Positions 7,239 through 15,227 of a stretch of DNA of 34,064 nucleotides are shown here, piece by piece. Numbering within the stretch: the stretch's first letter is position 1; every line of letters begins with the position of its first letter. The notes beneath the pieces are model-generated. The model was not told where the DNA came from and made no database searches. It worked only from the letters and a program-made list of their open reading frames with translations. The translations under genes and the position numbers were made by a program. Origin of the DNA: DAOPKN01 sp035391225 (lineage in GTDB: Bacteria; Thermotogota; Thermotogae; MWEM01); assembly GCA_035391225.1 (NCBI GenBank), contig DAOPKN010000025.1, positions 1 through 34,064 of the forward strand, given 5' to 3'.

Positions 7239-8678
7239 GTGGGCGACAGTTTTCAACCCCTTATCATGGTGGTGGATGATATCCAGGAAAACGTGGATAT
7301 TCTTTCTCTCTTGCTCAAAAAGAAGTCTTTTCGCGTGCTCGCGGCGTCTTCCGGCAACGAAGCCTTAGGATACCTGGAGCATATCCATCCGGATTTGATC
7401 CTTCTGGATATCATGATGCCGGAGATGGATGGGTTCGAAGTTTTGCAGCGAATCCGGGAAAAACCCGATCATCCTCCCGTTATCTTCCTTTCTGCCCATT
7501 CCCAGACCGGGGCCATTACGCGGGGTTTCGAACTGGGGGCGGTGGATTTCATCTCCAAACCGTTCCAGTCCGCGGAACTGCTTGCGCGCGTGAATACGCA
7601 CCTGAAAATCAAGGAATACGAGAAATCGTTGCAGGTGCAGAACCGAGAACTGCAAGAATTGAGCCAGAAATGGAAACGAGCTAGCGAGGAGCGGGAGTTG
7701 TACTTCCGTGCTTTCCAACACTCCCTTCACGCCATCGTCATCACGGATTCGGAAGGAAAGATACTCCACGTGAATCCCGCGTTCGAAAAGCTGTACGGGG
7801 TGAGTCCCACCGTTGCAATGGGGAACAACCCGCGTCTTCTGAACCCCGGAAAACAAGCCTATCGCGATGCGGGAATCGAACCCGAGGAATACGAGGACCT
7901 TTTCCGCCAAATGTGGTTGGACATCAAGAACCCCAATATCGGCCACTGGCAGGGTGAGGTATTGAACCAGAAGGCCAATGGCGAAGTCATCTGGGTGGAC
8001 CTGAGCATCAACGCTTTGTTTGATGCGGTGGGCGAACTCACGCATTTCATTGGCATGCCCATGGATATCCATGAAAAGAAGAACCGGGAACGAGCGATCC
8101 GCATGGAAACCTACCGCGCCATCACCCAGCTTGCGGAGATGCGCGACAACGAAACGGGGAACCATATCCAGCGCGTGGGCAAAATGGCCCGTTTGCTTGC
8201 GGAAGAATTGAAGTTACCCGAGCATTACTGCCGGAATATCGAGATCTTCTCTCAGCTTCACGACATAGGAAAGGTGGGAATTTCCGATACGATCCTCCTC
8301 AAACCGGGGCCGTTGGACGAAGAGGAGTGGAAGATCATGAAAACGCATACCACCTACGGCTTCGAGATCCTGCGCGACAAGCCCTCGCTGGAAATGGCTG
8401 CGGAAATTGCGCTTTCCCATCACGAAAAGTACGATGGAAGCGGGTATCCCCAAGGTTTGAAAGCGGAGGAAATCCCGATGTGTGCACGTATCACAACGCT
8501 GGTGGATGTATACGACGCTTTGCGAAGTGATCGCCCCTACAAAAAGGCCTGGTCCAGGGAAGCCGCGGAAGAGGAGATCCTCGCCAAGGGGACGAGTTGG
8601 TTCGATCCCCAGATCATCCGGGCATTTCTCGGTGTTCGCGACGATTTTGATGCGATTTCCGCGGGTTGGAGGGATTGA
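7239..8678 (+). CDS. Response regulator REC-PAS-HD-GYP, c-di-GMP phosphodiesterase
   Basis: A 479-residue protein. Receiver (8-125) with D13/D14, phospho-acceptor D57 (LLDIMMPEMDG) and K107 (ISKPF); a coiled coil (125-155); a PAS domain (about 155-285, with ITDSEGKILHVNPAFEKLYG and a C-terminal IGMPMDIHEKK); and HD-GYP (290-470) with HDIGK (H341, D342), HHEKYDGSGYPQG (394-406) and DVYDAL. All metal-binding residues are present. It should degrade c-di-GMP under control of phosphorylation and a PAS ligand. GTG at 7239 is 8 bases from AAGGAGG; an adjacent TTG at 7236 is 5 bases away and equally possible. It is divergent from the REC-HPt/HD-GYP pair. Its last 65 bases overlap the opposing methyltransferase gene. 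Confidence 0.93.
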   Translation: MGDSFQPLIMVVDDIQENVDILSLLLKKKSFRVLAASSGNEALGYLEHIHPDLILLDIMMPEMDGFEVLQRIREKPDHPPVIFLSAHSQTGAITRGFELGAVDFISKPFQSAELLARVNTHLKIKEYEKSLQVQNRELQELSQKWKRASEERELYFRAFQHSLHAIVITDSEGKILHVNPAFEKLYGVSPTVAMGNNPRLLNPGKQAYRDAGIEPEEYEDLFRQMWLDIKNPNIGHWQGEVLNQKANGEVIWVDLSINALFDAVGELTHFIGMPMDIHEKKNRERAIRMETYRAITQLAEMRDNETGNHIQRVGKMARLLAEELKLPEHYCRNIEIFSQLHDIGKVGISDTILLKPGPLDEEEWKIMKTHTTYGFEILRDKPSLEMAAEIALSHHEKYDGSGYPQGLKAEEIPMCARITTLVDVYDALRSDRPYKKAWSREAAEEEILAKGTSWFDPQIIRAFLGVRDDFDAISAGWRD

Positions 8679-9522
8679 AAAGGGCCTGTGCGACGTAGTA
8701 CAGCACGATGGATGTGGAAACCGCTACGTTGAGGGAATCACAGTCTCCACGCATGGGAATGGAAGCAGCGGTATGGGGTAACGCGTACCATTCGGGGGAA
8801 ATGCCGTATCGTTCGCTTCCGGCGATGATGGCGATGGGCCCATGGGGACGCAGCTCGTGGTAGGTTTTTGGCGCGTCGGTATCCGTGAGCAGGAGTTCGA
8901 ACTTGTTTTGCAGAAGCCACTGGGCAGCTTCTTCCTGTGCGCATTCCACGACAGGCACGCTGAAAAGGGCACCTTGGCTGCCTTTTAGGATCTTGGGGTG
9001 CGTAAGCCTTGCCCGACGGTTCACCACCAACACCCCCTGGGCACCCGCTCCGTCGCAGCTCCTCAGGATCGTGCCGATGTTTCCGGGTATTTCGATACCA
9101 TCGAGCACGACCAGCATGCGGGTTTTTTTTGCCTCCAGCTCCGCCAGCGAGAAACGGGGAAGCTGGCAAATCGAAAGAAGACCATCGGGGTTTTCCCGTT
9201 CGCTCAATCGCAGGAAAAGCTTCTCCGAAAGCACGTAGGTGTCAACCCCTTGTTCGACCAATCCCTGCACCATGGAGCGCGTTTCGGGGGAGTGCAAGCG
9301 CTCGGGGCTGCAAAAAAGGGCATGAAAGCGAATACCGCGCGAGAGCGCAAGCTGATGGGCCCACAGACCCTCCATCACGAACAGCTGTTCAGGGTTTGGC
9401 CGTGTGTTGTTGACGAGCGAAAGCACCTGTTTGACGCGACCATTTTTGGCCCCGGCGAAATGCGCCCTTCCGCCAAGCTGGTCCAGGAAAGCTCGCGCGA
9501 TGGCGTCGAAGTCTTCGCTCAT
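8614..9522 (-). CDS. SpoU/TrmH-family RNA 2'-O-ribose methyltransferase
   Basis: A 302-residue SPOUT enzyme. The N-terminal 100 residues form a substrate-binding domain of the kind seen in TsnR/RlmB proteins. The knotted catalytic domain carries the three SpoU motifs: motif 1 DGIEIPGNIGTILRSCDG, motif 2 IAIIAGSERYGIS, motif 3 IPMRGDCDSLNVAVSTSI. It transfers methyl from S-adenosylmethionine to a ribose 2'-OH of rRNA or tRNA; which position cannot be told. Start ATG overlaps the uridine kinase stop as ATGA with no good ribosome site, so translation is probably coupled. The C-terminal tail after LYYVAQALF (about 20 residues, basic and polar) extends across the end of the opposing HD-GYP gene. 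Confidence 0.9.
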   Translation of the reverse strand: MSEDFDAIARAFLDQLGGRAHFAGAKNGRVKQVLSLVNNTRPNPEQLFVMEGLWAHQLALSRGIRFHALFCSPERLHSPETRSMVQGLVEQGVDTYVLSEKLFLRLSERENPDGLLSICQLPRFSLAELEAKKTRMLVVLDGIEIPGNIGTILRSCDGAGAQGVLVVNRRARLTHPKILKGSQGALFSVPVVECAQEEAAQWLLQNKFELLLTDTDAPKTYHELRPHGPIAIIAGSERYGISPEWYALPHTAASIPMRGDCDSLNVAVSTSIVLYYVAQALFNPSNPRKSHQNRREHREMPG

Positions 9523-10157
9523 GGCTGTGGGGTCGATGGGGGGGGTTCTTCCAGTTCCTTCTGGATCTTCCGGGAAATCGCGTTGTAGATGATTTCCAAC
9601 CCCGCCTCGTTGTATCCTCCCTTGGGTAGAATGATATCCGCGAAGTACTTTTGGGGTTCCACGAAGCTTTTGAAAGAGGGTGCCACGAATTTTCGGTACT
9701 GCTTGATGATGCTTTCGATGGAACGCTGGCGTTCGTTCATGTCCCGTTCGATGCGGCGCAGCAGTCTCTCGTCATCCGGGGTCTCCACGTACACCGAGAA
9801 ATCGAAGAGTTCGCGAAGGTTGGGGGTGTACAAAACCAGGATGCCTTCCACGATCAACACCGATGCGGGTTGGACGTGGTGGAAGATTCCCGGTTCACGG
9901 CGATAGGTGATGAAGCTGTAATCGGGCATTTCCACCGCCTGGCCTTGCTTGAGGGACGCCAGGTGGCCCTCGAAAAGGCGGAAGTCGAAAGCGTTGGGAG
10001 CGTCGAAGTTGGAATCCTGGGGGTTCTGGCCGGGAGGAAGGTCCAGGTAATAGTTGTCCATGTTGAGCAACGTGCAGCGTTTTCCCAGGCGCTTGGCAAG
10101 GCGTTTTGCCACGGTGGTTTTCCCCGAACCGCTCCCTCCCACGATACCGATCAACAT
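9519..10157 (-). CDS. udk: Uridine kinase
   Basis: A 212-residue P-loop kinase that phosphorylates uridine or cytidine to the monophosphate in pyrimidine salvage. P-loop GGSGSGKT at 7-14, then NMDNYYLD (uridine-binding region), a segment SNFDAPNAFDF, VLIVEGILVLY, and RIERDMNERQRS (lid arginines). All are in the expected order and the length is normal for bacterial Udk. ATG at 10155-10157 is favoured over an in-frame GTG three codons upstream because GAGG lies 8 bases from the ATG. It overlaps the TPR gene by 7 bases and the methyltransferase gene by 4. Confidence 0.93.
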   Translation of the reverse strand: MLIGIVGGSGSGKTTVAKRLAKRLGKRCTLLNMDNYYLDLPPGQNPQDSNFDAPNAFDFRLFEGHLASLKQGQAVEMPDYSFITYRREPGIFHHVQPASVLIVEGILVLYTPNLRELFDFSVYVETPDDERLLRRIERDMNERQRSIESIIKQYRKFVAPSFKSFVEPQKYFADIILPKGGYNEAGLEIIYNAISRKIQKELEEPPPSTPQP

Positions 10158-11218
10158 ATGCCGCACCTCTTCATCTCCGCGGGTGTCAGGAAACCTTCAA
10201 AGATCTCGTGCTTGCCGTAGTAAAACCAAAGGCGAGAAGCCTTGAAATCCTCCACGATCTTGCGGGCTTCTTCCACACGGCCCTGTTTCATGAGGGGAAC
10301 GACGAGCAACAGCTTGAGGTAACCTTGCCCGGGGTGCTGGTCAAGGAACGACTGCACCGCTTTTTCCACCTTTTGGAAATGCCCGGCCTCGTATTGGAAA
10401 CGGGCCCATACTTCCATTTCGGTGGAACTCTGGGGCACCGAATGCAGGATTTTTCCCCGGGTCGTTTCCGCTTCGTCACTGCGGCCCATGTCCGAAAGCA
10501 GTGAATACAGGTGGGCATTTCCCAGGATGCTGTGGGGAAACTTCTGCACGAATTCCAGAAGGGTATCCACGGCCTTCACCTTTTCCCCCAGGTTCAAGTA
10601 GGCGTCCACGATGGTGAAGTAGGCGAGGACTTCGTTGGGATCCTGTTGGATGATGTTCTTCCACTGCTCGATAGCCTTGTGGTACTCTCCCTGGTTGAAG
10701 AAAACCTGGCCAAGGGTGGAATAGGCGGGTAGGATGGAAGGGTCCAGCGAGAGGGCTTTTTGCAGCAGGTCGACTCCCTGGGTGGTTTCCCCCTTTTCGA
10801 TGTGAAGGGTTCCCAGGATTTCCAATGCTTTGGGGGATTCGGTCCGGATGTCCAACATGAGGAGGGCGATTTTTTCGGCTTGCTCCCAGTCGTCGGAGGA
10901 AATACACTCCGAGGCCCACTCGTACAATCCCTCCTCGGAAACATGGCGCAGCTCGGAAAGATTCACGTGGAAGTTCTTCAAGAAGCTCCGCAGTTCCACG
11001 CTGCTGGTGGGCAAGAACATTTCCCCGGAGATCCTCTCGCCAAAGAAGTGTTCCAACCGCATGCACTCGCTTGCCCAACCGCCCAGGCCAGCCACATGGG
11101 CGAAGTCCATTTCCATCTTTTCCCAGCTTCCGTCGTACAAAAGGTCGCGAACGACAAAAGCGTAGGGTGACCATTGCGTGATCGAAGCCCTTTGCCCCGA
11201 CTTGTGGAAGACGAACAC
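10151..11218 (-). CDS. TPR-repeat protein
   Basis: A 355-residue protein with no signal peptide. Residues 1-120 match no family I know; residues about 120-330 are helical repeats of TPR type (for example ALEILGTLHIEKGETTQGVDL, then PSILPAYSTLGQVFFNQGEYHKAIEQW, then EVLAYFTIVDAYLNLGEKVKAV), ending FEGFLTPAEMKRCGIC. TPR arrays bind partner proteins. The start is GTG at 11216-11218 with GGGGAGG seven bases upstream; an ATG two bases away is in another frame, and the long open extension to 11599 would run through the promoter. First gene of an operon with uridine kinase and an RNA methyltransferase; a role in RNA or nucleotide metabolism is only suggested by this context. Confidence 0.82.
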   Translation of the reverse strand: MFVFHKSGQRASITQWSPYAFVVRDLLYDGSWEKMEMDFAHVAGLGGWASECMRLEHFFGERISGEMFLPTSSVELRSFLKNFHVNLSELRHVSEEGLYEWASECISSDDWEQAEKIALLMLDIRTESPKALEILGTLHIEKGETTQGVDLLQKALSLDPSILPAYSTLGQVFFNQGEYHKAIEQWKNIIQQDPNEVLAYFTIVDAYLNLGEKVKAVDTLLEFVQKFPHSILGNAHLYSLLSDMGRSDEAETTRGKILHSVPQSSTEMEVWARFQYEAGHFQKVEKAVQSFLDQHPGQGYLKLLLVVPLMKQGRVEEARKIVEDFKASRLWFYYGKHEIFEGFLTPAEMKRCGIC

Positions 11219-11260
11219 ATCAATCCCTCCCCAAAAACCGAACCCCAAATGGGATGGAAA

Positions 11261-11270
11261 ATTATACCAC
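11261..11270 (-). promoter_or_regulatory. Extended -10 promoter of the TPR-udk-methyltransferase operon
   Basis: GTGGTATAAT on the minus strand with -10 at 11261-11266, 43 bases before the GTG start. It is the left arm of a perfect 10-bp inverted repeat with the divergent promoter at 11296-11305. Confidence 0.7.
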
Positions 11271-11295
11271 ACCACCCCGAACGTGGACGGTGAAG

Positions 11296-11305
11296 GTGGT
11301 ATAAT
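11296..11305 (+). promoter_or_regulatory. Extended -10 promoter of the DUF3795 gene
   Basis: GTGGTATAAT on the plus strand with -10 at 11300-11305, 40 bases before the ATG. It is the exact reverse complement of 11261-11270. Confidence 0.7.
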
Positions 11306-11344
11306 GTTCGAGCAACGATTTCGCCGTTCACGGGAGGGAAAAGA

Positions 11345-11698
11345 ATGGACATGATTGCCTTTTGCGGTCTCGATTGCCAAAAATGCCCGGCGTACCTGGC
11401 CACTATCAAAGATGACGGGGATCTCCGGGAGATAACGGCACGGGAGTGGTCGGAGATGTACCACTCGGACATACAACCAAAAGATATCCATTGCCGGGGA
11501 TGTCAATCCAGGGAAGGACTGGTATTCCAGCACTGCAAGGTGTGCGAAATCCGATCGTGCGGCTTTTCTCGGGGAGTGACTACCTGCGCGGAATGCCATG
11601 AGTACGCCTGTGACAAGCTCAAGGAGCTTTTTGTTTTCCTCCCCAAGGAAAAGGAGATCATGGATGCTCGGAACAAGGCCTTCCGGGAAAGCGAGTAA
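11345..11698 (+). CDS. DUF3795 cysteine-rich protein
   Basis: A 117-residue protein with the DUF3795 pattern: FCGLDCQKCPAY at 6-17, then CRGCQS, HCKVCEIRSCG, and CAECHEYACDKL. Ten-odd cysteines in CxxC-like pairs suggest zinc or another metal. ATG at 11345 has GGGAGG seven bases upstream. The family is common in anaerobic bacteria and archaea and its role is not established. It stands alone, divergent from the TPR operon and convergent with the hybrid kinase, whose stop lies 15 bases away. Confidence 0.9.
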   Translation: MDMIAFCGLDCQKCPAYLATIKDDGDLREITAREWSEMYHSDIQPKDIHCRGCQSREGLVFQHCKVCEIRSCGFSRGVTTCAECHEYACDKLKELFVFLPKEKEIMDARNKAFRESE

Positions 11699-11713
11699 AT
11701 GGCTTTCCCTTCT

Positions 11714-14482
11714 TCATTCTTCGCGGGGAGGGAAAGACTCTTTCAGGATCTCTTGGAGTTCGGCAGAGGAGACGGGGAGGCTGAGGCAATGATCCATTCC
11801 CGAAGCAAGGCAAGATTTTCCCGCGACAGTGTCTTCTTCCGAGCAAATCCCGATCAGGAGAACGTGCCCAGAGTTTGCTTTTTCCCATTCCCGGATCTGT
11901 AATGCTGCCTGGAAACAATCGTCAGCAACATCCAGCAGAATAACGTCCGGCTTTTTTTCGCGGAAGGAATCGGAAAGCAGTTTCCCGCTGGCAAAACCCA
12001 AAAAAGTGACATGGGGGAATAGGGATTTGAGGGTCTTTTTGAGCACGTAGCGCTGGAAAGGGTCTTCCAGGGAAAGCAACACCTTCAGCTCGGGAAGGGA
12101 TGGGTGCATGCCGTGGGGGAGCACGGGGAACTCGAGCTCGAAGGAAAAGACGCTGCCCTTCCCCGGGGTGCTTCGGAGTTGCAATGAGGAGTGCATCAGT
12201 TCCAACAACCCCTGGCAAATGGACAGGCCCAGGCCTGAGCCGCCAAACTTGCGGGTGGTGGAACTGTCCGCCTGCTCGAAGGGATGGAAAATCCTCTTGG
12301 AAACCTCTTCGGAAATCCCTATTCCCGTATCTTCCACCTCAAAGCGCAGTTGGGCAAAGTTTCCCCGAGGCTGGGGTTCCGGGAGGAAGACGCGAAGGAC
12401 CACCTTGCCTTGCAGCGTGAATTTCACCGCGTTGGCCAACAGGTTCAACAGGACTTGCTGAAGGCGAAGGCCATCCAGCTTCGCGGTTTCGGGGTTTTGG
12501 GGTTCCCAGTCGAGCTCCAACTGGAGATGCTTTTTTCGAGCCTGGAAAGACACAATTTGCAGGGTTTGACGGCAAATGTTTTGCAGGTTGGTTTCTTCGA
12601 GGTTCAACACCATTTTGCCGGCCTCGATCTTGGAAAAGTCCAGGATATTCCCTATTACGTTCTTCAAGGCGTTGGACGATACCAGGATATTGTGCATGAA
12701 CTCCTTTTGTTCCCCCGTTACCTCGGTGTTGCCCAGCAGGCGGGTAAACCCCATGATACCGTTCAGTGGTGTGCGGAGTTCGTGCGACATGTTCAGCAAG
12801 AAGCGCGTTTTCGCTTGGTTCGCGGATTCGGCTTCTTCCTTGGCTGCCACCAAATCACGCTCCAGGTTCTTCAGCGGTGTGATGTCCTGTCCCACGGCTT
12901 GCACGAACTGCAACTGTCCGCTTTCGTCGAAGAAACCCCGGCTGGTCCACTGGTTCCAACGCTCGTTTCCCTGGCGATCGGTGATCTTTTGCACGTGAAT
13001 TTTGATGGGATTTGCCGCGGAAAGAGAGTCGAGAACCTCCTGGATTTGTTGGAAACCTTCCGGGGGGATCAGCGTGCCCAGCTTGCTTCCCTGGGAAAGT
13101 CCTTGCGACTTTTCTACCTGTCGGGCGAGCAGGGGATTCACGTAGGTAACGCGTCCGTCGGGTAGAAAACGGCAAACGTACACCGGCATGTCTTCCGAAA
13201 GTCGCCGGTAAAGCTCCTCGCTTTGCACCAACGCTTCCTCCGCGTTCTTCCGCTGGGTGATGTTCCGGACCCATTCGACGAAGGACGTGCACTTCCCCTT
13301 TTCATCGAAAAGGGGGAACACCCGCAGATCCACCCATGTGCCATCCGGCAGTTGGACCTCCGAGTGGAACGGCTTTCCCGTTTCCAGCACGGTTTTCGCC
13401 TGGCAATCGGGACAAACGTGCTGCAGCCCGCGATACGTTTCGAAACACTTGGTGTACGGCACGCGCTTGTCTTCGGGTACGGCAGCGAAGCCGTTCCAGT
13501 TACTAAAAAGGATGTTCATGCCCAGGTCGTGCACCGAAACCATATCCGGAACGGCGTTCAACACTTTTTGGAAACGTTCCTCGCTCTGGCGCAACTGCTC
13601 TTCGACCCTCGACCGTACCATCAGGTGGCCAACCTGTTGCGAGAAGGCTTCCAGCTGCCTCAGGTTTTTCAGGGGTTGGTCGGGGGGCAGGAAAAAGGTG
13701 AAATTCCCCAGGGTTTTATCGAAACGCTGGATCAGCAGGATCGCCACGTTCTGCACCCCGAACTTCTGGGCGAGGGAATGTAATAGGGGCGAGGGAATCC
13801 TTTCCCCCACGGTTTCTACAACGGAGAAGAAGCGCGGGCCGGGCTTGTCCGCGTAGCGAGCGCTCAGTTGGGGTTCGTCGGGCCATTGCAACCCCACGAA
13901 GCTCCTTCCCAAAAGACTTTCCGCCTGTTGCACATGTTGTGCTTCTCCCGAAACTGCCACGGTTGTGGAAAGCTTCTTCTTGTCGTCGTACAGGTGAAAG
14001 AAGGCGTACGGGGCCCCGGAAATTTCCCGGGCCTTGTCAAGGATGGCTTGAAAGCCGATGTCTTCCAACGAGTCCTGCAGGAACAGGGCGGAAGCGCGTG
14101 TAACCTCAATCTCCTGGGTGATATCGTGTACGAAGCTGTAGAGAAAACCATCACCGGTGGCAACGATCCGTAAACGCAGCCAAGCCTTGATGTGGGGGCA
14201 AAAAGTTTCCCATTCCTTTTCTCCCTCCTGCAGCGATGCCAGGCCCGATTCGGACACGAGTCGCGAAAAGGCACATTCTCCATCGGGAAAAAGCTCCTTC
14301 CAGGATTTCCCGATGGACTGTTGTTGATCTATCCCCGTTAAGCGCTCGAAGGCTTCGTTCATCCCCACACACTCGAAATCATGAACTTTCCCATCCGGAG
14401 CGCTGCGCGCACGATGGAAGGCGATGCCAAAGGGGGCTTTCTCGAAAGCTGTAACGAAATGCCTGGTAAACGCGTTTTCCAT
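11714..14482 (-). CDS. Soluble hybrid histidine kinase (PAS-GAF-PAS-PAS-HisKA-HATPase-REC)
   Basis: A 922-residue kinase with no membrane segment. PAS 1-130; GAF-like 140-290; PAS 300-412 containing a CPDC pair (357-360) seen in many sensory PAS domains; PAS 420-540; HisKA with phospho-histidine H567 (MSHELRTPLNG); ATPase domain with N684 (LANAVKF), DTGIGI (718-723) and GGSGLGLSI; C-terminal receiver 798-915. In that receiver D851 (ILLDVADDC) is present but the conserved lysine is leucine (SLP at 901-903) and the usual Thr/Ser is cysteine (C880), so it is probably weak or inactive. ATG at 14480-14482 has GAAGG upstream. The kinase senses a cytoplasmic signal; the nearby REC-HPt and REC-HD-GYP proteins are plausible phosphate acceptors. 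Confidence 0.93.
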   Translation of the reverse strand: MENAFTRHFVTAFEKAPFGIAFHRARSAPDGKVHDFECVGMNEAFERLTGIDQQQSIGKSWKELFPDGECAFSRLVSESGLASLQEGEKEWETFCPHIKAWLRLRIVATGDGFLYSFVHDITQEIEVTRASALFLQDSLEDIGFQAILDKAREISGAPYAFFHLYDDKKKLSTTVAVSGEAQHVQQAESLLGRSFVGLQWPDEPQLSARYADKPGPRFFSVVETVGERIPSPLLHSLAQKFGVQNVAILLIQRFDKTLGNFTFFLPPDQPLKNLRQLEAFSQQVGHLMVRSRVEEQLRQSEERFQKVLNAVPDMVSVHDLGMNILFSNWNGFAAVPEDKRVPYTKCFETYRGLQHVCPDCQAKTVLETGKPFHSEVQLPDGTWVDLRVFPLFDEKGKCTSFVEWVRNITQRKNAEEALVQSEELYRRLSEDMPVYVCRFLPDGRVTYVNPLLARQVEKSQGLSQGSKLGTLIPPEGFQQIQEVLDSLSAANPIKIHVQKITDRQGNERWNQWTSRGFFDESGQLQFVQAVGQDITPLKNLERDLVAAKEEAESANQAKTRFLLNMSHELRTPLNGIMGFTRLLGNTEVTGEQKEFMHNILVSSNALKNVIGNILDFSKIEAGKMVLNLEETNLQNICRQTLQIVSFQARKKHLQLELDWEPQNPETAKLDGLRLQQVLLNLLANAVKFTLQGKVVLRVFLPEPQPRGNFAQLRFEVEDTGIGISEEVSKRIFHPFEQADSSTTRKFGGSGLGLSICQGLLELMHSSLQLRSTPGKGSVFSFELEFPVLPHGMHPSLPELKVLLSLEDPFQRYVLKKTLKSLFPHVTFLGFASGKLLSDSFREKKPDVILLDVADDCFQAALQIREWEKANSGHVLLIGICSEEDTVAGKSCLASGMDHCLSLPVSSAELQEILKESFPPREE

Positions 14483-14513
14483 CTTTTCCCTTCTTCTTTT
14501 CAGGCTTTTGGCT

Positions 14514-14522
14514 ATTATACAT
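14514..14522 (-). promoter_or_regulatory. Extended -10 promoter of the hybrid kinase gene
   Basis: TGTATAAT on the minus strand with -10 at 14514-14519, about 32 bases before the ATG. No clear -35. Confidence 0.6.
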
Positions 14523-14591
14523 CAAGGGTGCTTGCTTTGGGAAATGCCAGACGGTATCCATCCGTCAATGCTCATCACGGAGCAGGTGGAG

Positions 14592-14620
14592 TTGACCCCT
14601 GTACGCTTCCGTGGTATCCT
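14592..14620 (+). promoter_or_regulatory. Promoter of tag
   Basis: -35 TTGACC (14592-14597), 17-base spacer, -10 TATCCT (14615-14620) preceded by GTGG (extended). One of the few promoters here with both elements near consensus; 44 bases before the ATG. Confidence 0.75.
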
Positions 14621-14663
14621 TTTTCCCAGCAGTTTTGATTCCGGAAACGGGAAAGGAGCGAAA

Positions 14664-15227
14664 ATGGAAGCCAAGAAACGATGTGACTGGGTGGGGGACG
14701 ACCCACTCTACGTGGCGTACCACGACAACGAATGGGGCAGGCCTTTGCACGAGGACAACAGGTTGTTCGAGTTACTCGTGCTGGAAGGGGCCCAGGCGGG
14801 ACTGAGCTGGCGTACCATCCTGCGAAAACGCGAAGCGTACCGAGAAGCTTTCGATGCTTTTGATCCCGCCCTCGTTGCCTGCTACGACGAAGAAAAGGTG
14901 TGCCAGCTCCTGCAAAACCCTGGGATCGTGCGCAACCGGCGCAAGATCCTATCAGCCATTGCAAACGCGCGTGCCTTCCAGGAGGTGCAGCGCGCGTTTG
15001 GTTCGTTTGATGCCTACATTTGGCGTTTCGTGGAAGGAAAACCCATCGTCAACCGCCCCAAAACGCTGCAGGATTACCCCGCAAAAACCCCTCTTTCGGA
15101 AACCATCAGCAAGGATTTGAAGCAAAGGGGGTTCTCCTTCGTGGGGCCCACCATCGTGTACGCTTTCCTGCAATCGATGGGCATGGTGAACGATCACCAG
15201 CCCCATTGCTTCTGTGCGGGGGATTAA
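14664..15227 (+). CDS. tag: DNA-3-methyladenine glycosylase I
   Basis: A 187-residue enzyme that removes 3-methyladenine from alkylated DNA at the start of base excision repair. The structural zinc ligands of the Tag family are all present: C7 (RCDWV), H20 (YHDNEWG), and H178/C182 in HQPHCFC at the end. The substrate-pocket segment LFELLVLEGAQAGLSWRTIL (34-53) and YIWRFVEG are family-typical. ATG at 14664-14666 has AAAGGAG upstream; the longer open frame covers the promoter. It is convergent with the endonuclease VIII-like gene and the two stop codons share the four bases TTAA at 15224-15227. Confidence 0.96.
   Translation: MEAKKRCDWVGDDPLYVAYHDNEWGRPLHEDNRLFELLVLEGAQAGLSWRTILRKREAYREAFDAFDPALVACYDEEKVCQLLQNPGIVRNRRKILSAIANARAFQEVQRAFGSFDAYIWRFVEGKPIVNRPKTLQDYPAKTPLSETISKDLKQRGFSFVGPTIVYAFLQSMGMVNDHQPHCFCAGD

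Noticed and set aside
9379..9390. GAACAGCTGTTC palindrome as a further TGAAC-N4-GTTCA site
   Set aside because: The left flanking base is C not T, it lies in the middle of the methyltransferase coding region and is not near a promoter.
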